Position numbers and translations under genes: made by a program
NCBI GenBank assembly: GCA_022695795.1
Contig: MU404086.1
Span: 62,001 to 126,000 of the forward strand
Direction of reading: 5' to 3'
DNA from: Biscogniauxia marginata
Lineage: Eukaryota > Ascomycota > Sordariomycetes > Xylariales > Xylariaceae
DNA: 64,000 bases
Shown: piece after piece, positions 35,412 through 47,781 of the stretch
How positions within the stretch are numbered: position 1 is the stretch's first letter
Layout of the letters: every line of letters starts with the position of its first letter
Notes under the pieces: model-generated
Database searches by the model: none
Told to the model about the DNA's origin: nothing
Seen by the model: the letters and a program-made list of their open reading frames with translations, nothing else

Positions 35412-36266
35412 TTATCTGTTGGCCCATTTCATGAGCCACTGGAGCACAGCGTCTAGGTTGGTTTCTTCCTTCGCACTTATACCATAGCAGGAAACCTCGC
35501 GATGTCCTATGCTCTTGAGGTCCAGTGCATCGATGAGCTCGTCCACGGAAAGCTTGTCGGGAAGGTCCGATTTATTGCCGAGCACAAGCAAGGGGATCCC
35601 TTCGAGGCTTGGTTGCGACATGAGCGAGTGGAGTTCGTCTTTTGCCATCGGAAGTAGGTCCAGGTCGGCTATATCGACGATGAATACAATCGCATTCACA
35701 CCTCGGCAATACCTCTCCCACATCGGCCTAAAGCGAGGTTGACCTCCTAGGTCCCAACATTTGAGTGTTACATGGCCGCGTTGGACTCGCTTCATGTTGA
35801 AACCGACGGTTGGAATAGAGCTACACGAGCTGTTAGTCGGTAGTTGCAACGACTTTGTGGTTGTTCGACCGTGCGATGAGAATATCGACGTCGATTGACA
35901 AGGCATCGTGCTTACTCGATCGTGAATTCCCCACCCTGACGAATCAGGCGGTTAGCAACGGTCAAAACGTGAGGAGTGCTAGAGTGTGGGATGCTTACCG
36001 ACAAGACGCGGAGCAAAGAAGTCTTGCCCGCATTCTGCAAGCCGATCATCGTGACATCCATCTCGGTTGCCCTACCAGCCATCGTTAGACTATCGTGCAT
36101 GCGATAGAGAGAGAGAGACAGCAGCAACTTGGTGAAGCAAAGAGCGCATGCAAATGCGGCGGTGAGCAGGACCGCCGAGCGACCCCGCGCCGAGCACCAC
36201 TTGATGGACTCACCAGAAGGTTCTGAGCAACCAGTCGTAGACCTTGCGAAATAATCCTGCCATCAT
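35412..36266 (-). CDS. ARL8: ADP-ribosylation factor-like GTPase ARL8
   Basis: Four exons, 36266-36214, 36071-35999, 35935-35916 and 35820-35412, give 184 residues (animal ARL8 is 186). ARL8 is a lysosomal/vacuolar small GTPase that couples organelles to kinesins and tethers. The sequence shows the P-loop [16 protein letters not shown] (switch I), [10 protein letters not shown] (switch II), the ARL8-type [18 protein letters not shown] and the ISAKEE region. It begins [18 protein letters not shown], an amphipathic helix with no Gly2, as in ARL8, which is N-acetylated rather than myristoylated. The third exon is only 20 nt. The start could be either of the two adjacent ATGs (36266 or 36263). 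Confidence 0.94.
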
Positions 36267-38450
36267 CTCCAGCTTGAGTAATTATCGATTGTGGTAAAGT
36301 CGAGAGGTTTTGGGTCGCAAAGACTGGGGGGAGCGAATAATAAGATTTTGGAGGCCGACGCAAGGCTGGAGTGGACGGAAAACGCGGTGGACAGGATCCT
36401 TAAAAAAGAAGAAAAAAATCCCAAGATGTCAAATAGTTTGTGCTCGGAATCGTTGGCAGAAATGAATAATTTTATAATAAAAAATTGTCTCGTATGACGA
36501 CGAACTGTAAGGTCTTCGCTCGTAGCGCTCACGGCGGGCAAGTCGGCCACCAGGCGCAAGATTGTGTTCGGTGAATGCGAAGTAGGTATGTAGCTTCTTG
36601 CCGGTGGTGAAGGTACATGCGCTTGGAAGATGGATGTGGGATGAGCAGTGACGCCTTGACAGAAGGTCACAATTCCCCACCACGGAGATCGCACAAGCTG
36701 TAGGATGCCCCGTGCCTTCGACCGGGACGTGATCAAGTGGGAGGGATTGAGAGGGTCAACCTTGCATTCGACGAGACAGCGGTTAGAAAGACTGGGGTTT
36801 CATTCGTCCAAATTGGCCGGAGTAGTCGATGAGACGAGAGACGACAAAGAGTTGAGCGGGATAAGGACTTTGCCCAAGCGCTCCCGCCTGAGGCCCGCGT
36901 GTACCTAATGTAAGAAAGATATGGGGGAATTAGGTAAAATGGGTCGCTTCCTATCGACGAGCCGGCCGCGAGCGGTTTGTAATAGGAGGTAGTAGGTAAT
37001 AGAAGTAGTAGTAGTAGTAGGTAGTAGACGACGCAGAGGCGGGTAGTACTAGTCTGCCAAGAGCCCCGGCTTCAAGGCTCGATGGGACAGAATGCTGGAA
37101 TTGCAATGTTTATGGCAAAAGATAAATATGGGAAAGTTTCACAATGACGATAGTAAGGTTTATGATAATCTTGTGGCTCTCCAGCTTTCCCGATCTGGTG
37201 CCTTGGTGGCCTCGGAATCCCGTCAGACTGTTTGGAAGTGGTAACCTGGAGATCTCTCCACACAACAAGAGCACCTTTTTATGTGTCTAAGGTAAGTTAA
37301 GTAGGTAGGTACTTGGAATGGCTCGATTCCGGCGCTACTCCAGAGAGCTCCTCTTCTTAAAGGCCAGACCGTATTCAAGGTGGTACGGACAGAACCAGCG
37401 AGAGCACCCTGGTATGGTATGGTAATGCAAACCAGAAGGCGGCAGTAACGAGACCCGGGGTATTGGTGTTGGCCGGTTTGCCGCACAGGAATCAAGTTGA
37501 AGATGGTAGGCTAGGGTTTTCGAGGGTTGGGAGGTTGCGGATTCTATCTGCAAGCGGTGGAAGAGGTAAGGTAGGGGTGATATGTATGTATGTGGGTTGA
37601 TGGAGCTCAGGGCCCCAAGACTCACAAGGAGACGAGCTACCAATAGACAAATACTAATTGGAGGTAAGGTGGGCAGCATGTATTATGCTATGTATTATGC
37701 CATGCACAATGGACAGCTCCAAGTTGGGCTGCAAGACTGATGCGGAAATGACTGCAACCCGTACGTCGTACCTCGTGCCTGTCGATGAGATGAGTGGTCG
37801 AGAAGGCTTCTAGCAAAGAGTGGCCATCAGGCCAAAGCCGCGCCGGGAAGGGAAGGGAAGATATGTCGCAGGAGATGCCTGACCCGATCGAGATGATCTG
37901 CGCAGATGGTTTTCCAGAGACCTAGTCCGGGATCCGGGGCAAAGAAAGGGTGACAATCTCAACGGCTGCACCACCTACTGTGCCTCACTGTAGCCTGAAG
38001 GCTGTGCTTGGTGGTGGTAGAAAACGGGCATCGGGGGGTGAGCGAGTCGCCTTTCAGAAGCCGCTTGGCTGAGTTGGAAGTGACCTCGTGAGGAGACCTC
38101 AGAGGTCTTGTTTCACTGTCGAACCAACTAAAATAGTGCCCGCTCAAACCGACCCCACGCCATCGCAGATGTTGTTTAAGATGCGTAGCTACCTACGGAA
38201 TACCAGAGAGGAGAAGTGAGCAACCAGGTACATGTACCTAAGCAGAAAGGTAGGTGGGTATTGCCGCCACATTCGGTCTAGCGCCAGCGCCGTTTTTTTG
38301 GTCCTAGATCAGCTGACCGAGGAATGGCACTTATGTACAAGTTATGCATAAGGAAACGGTTCAACTTAAGACGATTGGGAAGGAGGTTTACGCATAAGTT
38401 ACATGTATAATCGTAATAAGGAGGCTGTTTTGCAGCATCAAAGCAGACAT

Positions 38451-38475
38451 AGGCTACAGGCTACAGGCTACAGGC
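38451..38475 (+). repeat. Short tandem repeat (GGCTACA)3
   Basis: Three perfect copies of the 7-mer GGCTACA, plus a partial copy, follow one another. No associated gene. Confidence 0.85.
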
Positions 38476-38966
38476 TTTTTTCAACCCAAGAAAGGACAGG
38501 ACATCGCGCACGTGTACTTCGGTAGACTAACATGTATGTTGGCCGTGGTTCCCTTTCATCCTCAAATGCCACCGCTGGTTATAGTATAAAGGGGGGGGGA
38601 GGGGGGAGGCAGAAGCTTCTTAATATCGATAAAAGGAAGGAAAGAGTAAACAACTCTTGTACTTACTTTTAGCTAGCCGTAAATAAGTAGAAACTCACTC
38701 AGAATTCGAACAAATGCTGGAGACCGACTCTGTCTCTGGAACACTTGTCTAAACTATACAGGTAACCGAATAGAGCGGCAAAATTACTGTCAAACTGCCT
38801 CCCTCCGATCAAAGTTTAACTGGTAAAACACTTGACATGGCGATTAAAAAAAAAGCTTCTTAGATGTCCTAAACTCTCTCCACGAAAGCTCTTTTTCTTC
38901 CGGCGATGACTCACATCTCTACACTAAACTCTCTTGCTCTGTCCAAACCAGACCTCATTCTTTATG

Positions 38967-38974
38967 TATAAAAG
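38967..38974 (+). promoter_or_regulatory. TATA box (TATAAAAG) of the orphan gene at 39078
   Basis: TATAAAAG lies 104 bp before the preferred ATG, with a CT/AC-rich leader between. It supports starting translation at 39078 rather than at the upstream ATG (38964), which overlaps the box. Confidence 0.45.
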
Positions 38975-39077
38975 CACACAGCAAACATTATACATAATTG
39001 ACTTCCACCAAACCCATCTACTACACCACACACGACTACTTCTACTACTACTACAAAGAAACCCCCTATCAGTCATC

Positions 39078-40355
39078 ATGAATACATCGATGTCCCGAAG
39101 TGAATTGAGGGCGCACTATTCAAAGATAGAAGCAGCCCAAGGGGAAATTAAGAAGCAACAAGAACATCTGCTTAAGGAATCCTTGAATCGCATCTTGCAG
39201 GATCAATCTATCACTTTCCGAGACAAGATACTCCTTCAAATGAGAGCTAGCGAGGAATCCTGGCGTCGGTCATGTGAATATCGTTGTTCCGCCTACGTGC
39301 CGACAACTATCCCTTATCAGTTAAGTATTTCTTCGGTGAGCAGTTCTGTTGCAACTTCATACATGGCGTTATGTTCAAACATCACGACAGCGCTATACAT
39401 TTTCGACAAGCGGCAACATTTCCCTTACGTTCGCGCCATGGACATCGAACCCTGGCTGTGGCGGCAATGGTTCAAGCCATACGTGTCCGATATAACCAGG
39501 CATTACTTTTCTTCTATTTTTGCTGTCGAATACGACGCAAACCTCGCCGATTGCGAGTTCCATTCCGAGAAATTGGTCGCCTTTCATTGTAATATCTACG
39601 AACAGGCGCAGAGAATCAGAGATGCTGCTTTCCCCGAAGAAGAAAATGACGGCTCAACGCCGGCGATTCACGGGCCCTTGCGATCACAGCCTTGGCTATG
39701 GAAAGAGTCCAATTTCCAAATGTGGGACTTTAGGAGGAGAGCGGCTTATGTCATACAGCCGCTATTCCGAGCTTTGTTCATAGCGCTGTTCTATCCACAG
39801 GGGGGTATCTATGGTATTCGGACGCCGGAACAGCTCCTTGAGGTGAAGGTTCAACTCATTTTGACCGGCACGACAGAAGGACTAAGCGCACCGATCTCTT
39901 TTGAAGAGCTGCGAGACGAAGCTTTGGACGGCTCTTATCATCCGGGAGCTACGGCTATCACGATTGGCCTGGACGCCGCTGTCCGCTTCATCATTCGTCT
40001 CGAACAACGTGAAGTTGCCGCGGCCGGTGGCGTCTTTCAGCCTGACGTCGCCAAGTTGCGCGGCTGGAACCGGCATCGGGAGTATGCCAAGAAATTCGGT
40101 TGGATCGAGGAACGGGACGGGAACCTTGACGACCTGACACCGAGAAGCTGCGAGTGGGTCAATCAGAACATCTTTAAGAAATGGGTGGGTGAAGGGGCGG
40201 AAAAAATATTGAAGTACGCGCTGAACGAGCATTCGATGCTCAACCCCCTCCGGGAAGACTCCGAAGAGAACTGGTGGTGGGATCGCAAGTTGCTCCCGGA
40301 AAAGCCCGCCAAGGCAAAGACTATTGGACCGACTAGACACACAGCAGCACGATAG
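39078..40355 (+). CDS. Hypothetical Trp-rich protein, no recognised domain
   Basis: A single open frame of 425 residues from the ATG at 39078 (context ATCATGA). The N-terminal 60 residues look helical and coiled-coil-like (ELRAHYSKIEAAQGEIKKQQ). The middle and end contain repeated Trp clusters such as EPWLWRQWFKPYV, SQPWLWKESNFQMW and ENWWWDRKLL. A segment FRALFIALFYPQGG is moderately hydrophobic, but no clear signal peptide or transmembrane helix is present. The C-terminus is basic. The frame is also open upstream but reads a low-complexity Leu/His stretch that is probably 5' leader. Function unknown; it may be a lineage-restricted gene. Codon use is less G/C-biased than in the neighbouring enzymes. 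Confidence 0.7.
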   Translation: MNTSMSRSELRAHYSKIEAAQGEIKKQQEHLLKESLNRILQDQSITFRDKILLQMRASEESWRRSCEYRCSAYVPTTIPYQLSISSVSSSVATSYMALCSNITTALYIFDKRQHFPYVRAMDIEPWLWRQWFKPYVSDITRHYFSSIFAVEYDANLADCEFHSEKLVAFHCNIYEQAQRIRDAAFPEEENDGSTPAIHGPLRSQPWLWKESNFQMWDFRRRAAYVIQPLFRALFIALFYPQGGIYGIRTPEQLLEVKVQLILTGTTEGLSAPISFEELRDEALDGSYHPGATAITIGLDAAVRFIIRLEQREVAAAGGVFQPDVAKLRGWNRHREYAKKFGWIEERDGNLDDLTPRSCEWVNQNIFKKWVGEGAEKILKYALNEHSMLNPLREDSEENWWWDRKLLPEKPAKAKTIGPTRHTAAR

Positions 40356-40943
40356 GTAATGTGCATGGCTACGGTGAAGGTCTTCTTCTAGGCCGACAGT
40401 TTGTTTACTGCATCGACTAAGGATCACAATATAAACAGTTTACTGAAAATATTTCTAGTGTGTATATAATTTTATACATTTAAGGGTAAAAGAGCTTTTA
40501 AACTATACAGTAAAGCCAGTTTGTTACACTAGAGTTATTTTATGCATGGCCTTTATGCATAGTATTTTTATATGGATCTCTAATGCGATAAGCTGCTTAC
40601 CCACTAGTGATAATCGATAGATTATCGATAACCCACTCACAAGGTACCTTACCTGGTACCTGGTACGCACGGTCCACTAGATTACCAAGTAGGTAACGAT
40701 AAGATTTTTTTTATTTCTGTTCCGCTGAAGGGACAAAAAAAAGTTCGAGGGGTGCAAGATGCCGTTTGTTCAAGTTTACTGAGATAGTTAGCCTCGAGAT
40801 TTGCATCACAGCTCCTTAGAGAGCTCTACCAGCAAAGCTCTATGCATGATCACGCCAATTCGATTACCAAGAAACTCTAACAAGGCTTAGAAACTCCAAC
40901 TCCAGTGCATACGTACAGGGATAGCAGTCGTACTCCCACCACC
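40356..40943. other. Intergenic: orphan 3' flank and RPA135 promoter
   Basis: Contains a GGTACCTTACCTGGTACCTGG cluster near 40642-40663 and two copies of a TAATCGATAGATTATCGATA-like inverted motif at about 40612-40632. No gene. Confidence 0.5.
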
Positions 40944-43900
40944 ATGGCTCCGCAGCCAACCAGCACAAGCTGGGACTACGAATACAACACACTTCGTCGC
41001 GAGAATCTCTTCCGGAACCCTCCCACAGATCAGTCCGCCTATCCTCTGTTGCAGGAAGCCGTCAACCCACATATCGAGTCCTTCGATGCTCTCTTTACAC
41101 CCAACGGTCTAGTTGCGCGAGGGCTCGACGACATCGGCACGAGACTATTCCTCGATGGTGACGACAGCATTCCGCCCGGCAGCAGGAATAGATTGAGCAT
41201 CAAATATAAGGGCATACATTTGCAGAAGTCACAGCTACCGCCGAGCAACAAGTTCGCCGTAAAGAACCGAGAAATCCTTCCTGCAGAGTGCAGGGAACGC
41301 CATGTTTCCTACCGAGGCAAGATTTCTGCTACTTTCGAGTATAGAATCAACAATGGAGACCCGAAAGAATTCTCTCGTGAGATTGGGCAGCTTCCGATCA
41401 TGGTGAAGGTGAGGCTATCAAGCTTACATATTCCAGGCGAACTCGCTCTCTCTGCTAACCCTGGCCTTAGTCGAGGCACTGTCACCTGAGAGGCAATAGT
41501 CCGGCCCAACTAGTCGCACGGAAAGAAGAGTCGGAAGAGTTAGGAGGATATTTCATAATCAATGGGATCGAGAAGATCATACGACTCTTACTTGTCAACC
41601 GCAGAAATTTCCCTATGGCGATCAATCGCCCTAGTTTTACCAATCGAGGTCCTGCTTATACCCCGTTTGGTATTATATTAAGATCAGTCCGACCAGACGA
41701 AACCTCGCAGACGAATGTCCTCCATTACCTAAATGATGGCAATGTTACTTTCCGTTTCTCCTGGAGAAAGAACGAGTACCTAGTTCCGGTCATGATGATC
41801 TTGAAGGCGCTTGTCGAAACGAATGACAGAGAAATCTTCGAGGGTCTAGTTGGATCTTCCGACTCGAAGGGAATCGAGAATACGTTTCTCACAGATCGCG
41901 TGGAGCTTCTCCTACGAACGTACAAGACCTACGGCATATATACCATGGCACAGACTCGATCATACCTTGGCGAGAAATTTCGTCCTGTCTTGGGAGTACC
42001 AGATACCTTGTCGCACTACGAAGTAGGCACCGAGTTCCTACGCAGAGTGGTCTTGGTTCACCTTGGAAACGTGAATGTCACTGAAGAGCAAAATTCCGAC
42101 AAATTCCGCATGCTCTTGTTCATGACCAGGAAGCTCTATGCTCTAGTCGCTGGTGACTGCGCTGTCGACAACCCTGACGCTGTCCAGAACCAAGAAATCC
42201 TTTTAGGCGGGTTCTTATATGGCATGATTATTAAGGAGAGGCTAGATGAGTTGCTTTCGACTTCACTGCGTGATGCCCTACGAGAGTACCTGAGGAGGTA
42301 CCCAGCGAGATCATTCGCTTCAGAGGAATTTGCGAAGGATTTCCCTATCAAAATCTTCCAGAAGACCAACGAGAACGTCGGTAACGCACTCGAATATTTT
42401 TTGTCAACTGGCAATCTGTCAAGTCCCTCCGGTCTAGATCTCCAACAGGTGTCGGGATTCACAGTTGTCGCCGAGAAGCTCAACTTTCTTCGATTTATCA
42501 GTCACTTTCGAATGGTACACAGAGGTAGTTTCTTTGCCCAGCTGAAGACTACGACAGTACGAAAATTGTTACCCGAATCGTGGGGTTTCTTGTGCCCAGT
42601 CCACACCCCCGATGGTGCTCCGTGTGGCCTTTTGAACCACTTTGCTCACAAATGCAAGATTATGACCGAAGCCGTTGATGCCACGGCAATTCCTCAACTA
42701 GCTGCAGAGCTTGGCGTGGTCGATACGTCATCTTCTGCCACGGATGAGAGTGTTGTTGTCATGCTGAATGGCAGGATCCTTGGCTGGTGTAAGCCAGTGG
42801 AGTCGCGGAGAATAGCAGATACTTTCCGGTACTGGAAAGTCGAGGGCACCCACGGCATACCTTTGCAACTCGAGATTGGGTATGTCCCATCATCCAATGG
42901 CGGCTCTTATCCCGGTATCTACATGTCCTCCGAGCCTGCTAGGATGGTACGGCCAACCAAATATCTTCCACTAGAGAAGCAAGATTTTGTCGGCACCCTA
43001 GAACAGCCATACATGTCAATTGCTTGTACTGAGCAAGAAGTTGTCTCTGGCGAGTCAACGCACGTAGAATTCGATCCGACTCACATACTATCCATCCTAG
43101 CCAACATGACTCCCTTCTCTAACTTCAACCAATCCCCAAGAAATATGTATCAATGTCAGATGGGCAAGCAGACGATGGGAACCCCTGGAACATCGTTGGC
43201 GTACCGAACAGACAACAAGATGTATCGTCTCCAGACGGGCCAGACGCCGGTTGTTAGATCCCCTCTCCATAATGCTTATGGGTTTGACAATTTCCCGAAC
43301 GGGACTAATGCTGTTGTTGCTGTGATATCCTATACAGGTTATGATATGGACGATGCCATGATTATAAACAAATCTGCGCACGAAAGGGGCTTCGGGTATG
43401 GTACTATTTACAAGACCAAAAAATACACTCTTAAAGAAGAAAACCGGACGAGGTCGGCCAAGAATGTCACGAAACTCTTTGGCTTCGCTCCTGGGAGCGT
43501 CGTAAAGGCCTGGACGCAGACCATGCTCGACCAGGATGGCCTCCCATATGCCGGACGGGCTGTGCAGGAGGGTGATATCATTTTTGCCTACCACACAGTC
43601 TCCGCCGATTACAGTGGAAATCTGGTAAACCGGGACGGCATAACCAAGTACGAGAAATACAAGGACTCCGAGCAAGGTTTTATCGAGGAGGTACGAATCA
43701 TCGGCAGTGAGCTGGGCAATGAACCCGCCCAGACGATTTCGATCAAGTTCCGAATTCCGCGGTCCCCTATGATTGGCGATAAGTTCTCTTCGCGTCATGG
43801 GCAAAAGGGTGTTTGCTCGCAAAAATGGCCCGCCATAGACATGCCATTCTCTGAGTCAGGTATCCAGCCAGATGTCATTATCAACCCCCATGCCTTCCCT

Positions 43901-44698
43901 TCTCGTATGACAATCGGGATGTTCGTCGAATCCCTGGCAGGAAAGGCCGGCGCACTCCACGGGCTAGCTCAAGACTCGACGCCTTTCCGATTTGATGAGG
44001 AAAATACGGCTGCGGACTACTTCGGCCACCAGCTCATGAAAGCCGGATACAACTACCATGGCAATGAGCCTATGTACTCGGGTATCACAGGCGAGGAACT
44101 AGCAGCGGATATTTACATCGGTGTCGTATATTATCAACGATTGCGACATATGGTCAACGATAAATATCAAGTTAGAACGACAGGGCCTGTGGTCCCTACA
44201 ACTGGGCAGCCGATCAAGGGAAGGAAACGTGGCGGTGGTATCCGTGTGGGTGAAATGGAGCGTGATGCTTTATTAGCACACGGCACGGCGTTCCTTCTTC
44301 AGGACCGTCTCCTGAATTGCTCGGATTATACGCCTTCGTGGATTTGTCGTAGATGTGGCTCTTTCTTGTCGATACAGCCCACCGTCACGCCGTTCGCTGG
44401 TAAAAAAAAGGTCGTGAACAGTGCTCGGTGCCGCAACTGCGCACGGCGGCTTGATCAGATCCAAGATCTCGACATGACGAAGCTGGCTGGTGAGATATGG
44501 GAGGATGGTCAAGGAAACCAGTGGATTGGTGGTGAGGATACTACCAAGGTAGCTGTTCCCGGTGCTCTGAAGTTCCTCGACGTCGAGCTAGCGGCAATGG
44601 GAGTGAAGCTGAGGTATCGAGTAGACCCGAAAGATGCTCCACGCAAAGGGCGGCTGATACAAGCAAGTCAACCACCGGCCGTTCTCGCCGCAGCATGA
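40944..44698 (+). CDS. RPA135: DNA-directed RNA polymerase I second-largest subunit RPA135
   Basis: Two exons, 40944-41408 and 41471-44698 (62-bp intron, donor GTGAGG), give 1230 residues (yeast 1203). RPA135 forms half of the active-site cleft of RNA polymerase I, which transcribes rRNA in the nucleolus. The junction restores IMVKSRHCHLRGNSPAQLV before the lobe/fork segment EESEELGGYFIINGIEK. Also visible are WGFLCPVHTPDGAPCG, the metal-proximal GYDMDDAMIINKSAHERG (from about residue 778), SSRHGQKGVCSQ and the C-terminal zinc ribbon, with Cys1114/1117 and Cys1142/1145. The Pol I subtype follows from the N-terminal region and SNFNQSPRNMYQCQMGKQTMG. The start context ACCATGG is excellent. Confidence 0.97.
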
Positions 44699-45680
44699 AT
44701 GTGAGGTCAATGATGTAGTTGCTAAAGATTAATTGCATTGGTTGGAGTTTTGGTAGATATCTACATAGGGTCAAAACTGTACGAACACTAAAGGGGACAG
44801 ACACATGGAAACAAAAAAAGATTAAAGCTGGTCGGCTCATAAAAGATTAAGTGTTGTGTCTGGTGCTCCGAGGTTGAATATAGTACTCGGCAAAGTGTCA
44901 TCTACTTGTAACACTAATGTCGGTAGCCGATGCCATAATCGACATGTCTGGAACAACTATAGATTTTGTGCTAGTACTATGCACGCTGCCGAATCCGAAT
45001 GAGACGTGCCTGGCTACACGAGTTGATTCGAATAAATATTATCTATCTAGGTAGTTTATTACTGTTTTAATATCCAGTGTAGAGCAAATCGAATCAAGTA
45101 CGATGTCGAATAGACGTGTATGGACCCTCCCCCCCTTTTTCTTCTTCTTTCTTTTTCTTTTCTTCCCTACCGCTACTCGCTCACGCCTGATAGTGACACA
45201 CTTCAGATCGTGATACCAGGAGAGAAATAATTTGGGGGATAGAATAATATACGCGAATGTTTAATTTGATTAATCCGTCTCGTGGCAGAATTTACGTGTT
45301 CACGTGGAAAGTCGTCCGATGTAGCTTCAAATAGGAGGCGAAGAAGGCACCATGTATCATCTACTTGACCCTTTCCCCTCGCTCTTCCCCGATCAAGGTT
45401 ACAGAAAACAGGCTAGACCTTTATTCTATTACAAACAGGTTCTCCTGCTTATGTAATTGTTTCGATTCTCGGTTCCCGTCGTCGCTCACGCCGTTTTGTC
45501 CTACCCTAAAAGGTCCCAATAACTTCCCTTGCGACAGTCGTTTCTTCCACACGGCCACCGACCTCCGACCTCGTTTTGCTCGTCACTCCTCTTATCCCTC
45601 GTTTCCACGCTCTCTGGTCAATACCTACAGTACTAAACCACACACTCTAATACGTGCCAACCCGAACCTAGCAAATAACC
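44699..45680. other. Intergenic: RPA135 3' flank and tyrosinase promoter
   Basis: Contains a pyrimidine tract at about 45128-45165 and a C/T-rich leader from about 45365. The frame at 45365-45766 overlaps the tyrosinase start in another frame and is not credible. Confidence 0.5.
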
Positions 45681-47781
45681 ATGGCCTCCACTTACCTCAT
45701 TGTCATCGTCTTCTCTCTCCTGTGGTCCTCGTCTTGTTTTGCCAGCTATGGTGGACGACAGTATGACTATGGACGTAAAGTTGACCACCGACTCAATAAG
45801 CGTGACCCATCCCAGTCCTTTATCGTCGGGGGTCTTCCTCTCATTGACGGCCAGGTACTGTCGAGACAAGAGATAAGGGAGCTGGAAAAGGACAAGGACA
45901 AATGGAACCTATACATACTCGCTCTTAGCTGGATGCAATACACAAGCCAGGACTCGCCGTTCTCGTTTTACCAAGTTGCCGGTATGTTAGCAGTGTATCA
46001 TACAGGCCTTTCCCAGTACTGAGATATAACCTCCAGGCATCCACGGTGCTCCGGGTCTGACATGGGCAGATGTCAATGCAGCCCCCGGCAGCGAGAATAA
46101 AGGATACTGTCCTCACTCGTCAATTCTATTCCCCACTTGGCATCGGCCCTATCTTGCTCTATATGAGGTATGTTGAATGGTGCTAGTTGCGATACTAATC
46201 CTCGTCTGCGTTTCCTTACTTACTACTAATCACTATCTTACCACTAGCAAATACTCTATAACAATGTCCAGTACATTGCCTCTTTATACCCGGCTGATCG
46301 GCTGGAACACTTCCAGACAGTAGCAAGAGGCTTTCGTATGCCGTACTGGGACTGGGCGGCCACTCCACCAGACGGAGATAGCGTCCTCCCTCTGAGCATT
46401 GGTGGCTCTGATGATATCGAGGTTTCGGGCCCAAACGGAGTCCAGCTCATTTCCAATCCTCTTTTCAGCTTTAAATTTAAGCCTTTCAACGGATCGATAT
46501 TCCAAGATTCCCCTGTAAGCCCTCGTCAATACTTCAAGATGCATAGACTCATGAGCCTCGCAGTACAATTTCTGGAACGAGACGAAACGAGCACCCGACC
46601 CTATCATGGATCCCAACGCAGTCTCGAACAATTCGTACGTAGCACTCTGGTTAGACAGCCGCCTGCCGAGTTACCAACAACGCCTTTATAACCTGTTCGC
46701 AAATTACCCAAACTACAGTACATTTAGCAACGAAGCATGGATTCCATATGGTAGTAATGGCACATATGATTCTATCGAATCACTACATGACTCAATCCAT
46801 ACTGCCGGGGGTGGCGGATGGGGTCACCTGGCTATTATTTTGTATTCTGCATTTGACCCTCTGTTCTTTCTGCATCACACTAACGTTGACCGAATCTTTG
46901 CCATGTGGCAGCTCCTCTATAACAATACGTATGTAGTGCCTACGCCTGCTATGTACGCTTCTCATACGACCCCTCAAGGCCAAACCGAGGACTCCCAAAC
47001 CGCTCTTACGCCCTTCTTCGCTAACGCAACTTCGTTCTGGACATCAAACACGGTACGTAACCACGAGGTTTTTGGCTACACGTATCCGGAGGTTGCCAAT
47101 AAAAGCCGCGCAGAAGTGATAGCCTCTATCAACAGACTCTACACAGATTATAGCCCGGCTGCAATGTTCACGGAGGGCCAGAGAAACCTGTTGAAGGGAG
47201 GTAGGAGCCACAGTGATAACGGAAAGTACCAAGGTTCGAGTCAGCCAGGGCCTCACAAGCCCAAGGCTTTGGCGTGGAACCACCTAACGTCGGCTCACCC
47301 ACCGATGAGCGTAGTGTTTAGGGGGAGCAGCTACCGCGAATGGATTGCCAATATTCGGGTCAACAGGCAAGCGTTGGATACCTCCTTCTCGATATACCTG
47401 TTCATAGGTACAACCTCGAATGATTCAATCTCATGGCCTTTTGCCGACAACCTAGCTGGTACGCTGGGAGTCTTCGCCAACAATGGACTACAAGGTAAAA
47501 TGCTCGAGGGGAAGATTACTGGAACTATTCCATTGACGTCGGCACTCATGAGCTTGGTAGCGGCGGGAACTGTGCCTAGTCTACATCCTGATGACATTGG
47601 ACCATTTCTCAAATCTCAACTTGAACTGCGCGTTGCACTACTTGATGGTACGGTGGTGGACACGGGTGAAGTTGATGGACTCTGGGTTAACATTGTGAGC
47701 TCATCTGTTACGGCTCCAAGGACAGAACACGCCCTCGCCAAATGGGGCGAAATCGAATCACACTTCGAACTCTTTGCGTAA
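45681..47781 (+). CDS. Secreted tyrosinase (type-3 copper monooxygenase)
   Basis: Four exons, 45681-45981, 46037-46167, 46248-46514 and 46564-47781, give 638 residues. Introns are 55, 80 and 49 bp. A signal peptide is clear (MASTYLIVIVFSLLWSSSCFA), and a KR pair near residue 40 may be a propeptide site. Copper A ligands fit His103 (GIHG), His127 and His136 (FPTWHRPYLALYE). Cys125 in the CPH motif is placed for the Cys-His thioether bond of long tyrosinases. Copper B is HDSIH (308/312) and FFLHHTNVDR (337/338). A C-terminal beta-rich domain of the fungal tyrosinase type follows. Tyrosinases hydroxylate monophenols and oxidise diphenols to quinones, feeding melanin or protein cross-linking. The natural substrate is unknown. 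Confidence 0.93.

Larger units (their letters stand above)
36267..39077. other. Intergenic region, 2.8 kb, no gene recognised
   Basis: The ARL8 upstream region is followed by unassigned DNA. It contains a (TAG/GTA)n run near 37003-37023, the (GGCTACA)3 tandem repeat at 38451-38475 and a G-run near 38591. The minus frames 36263-36736 and 37335-37679 have no family features; the first overlaps the ARL8 start and may only be its leader. Confidence 0.5.

Noticed and set aside
38934..39077. N-terminal extension of the orphan protein
   Set aside because: The extension starts at a non-ATG codon, overlaps a TATA box and encodes repetitive Leu/His from CTA repeats, so it looks like promoter and leader.
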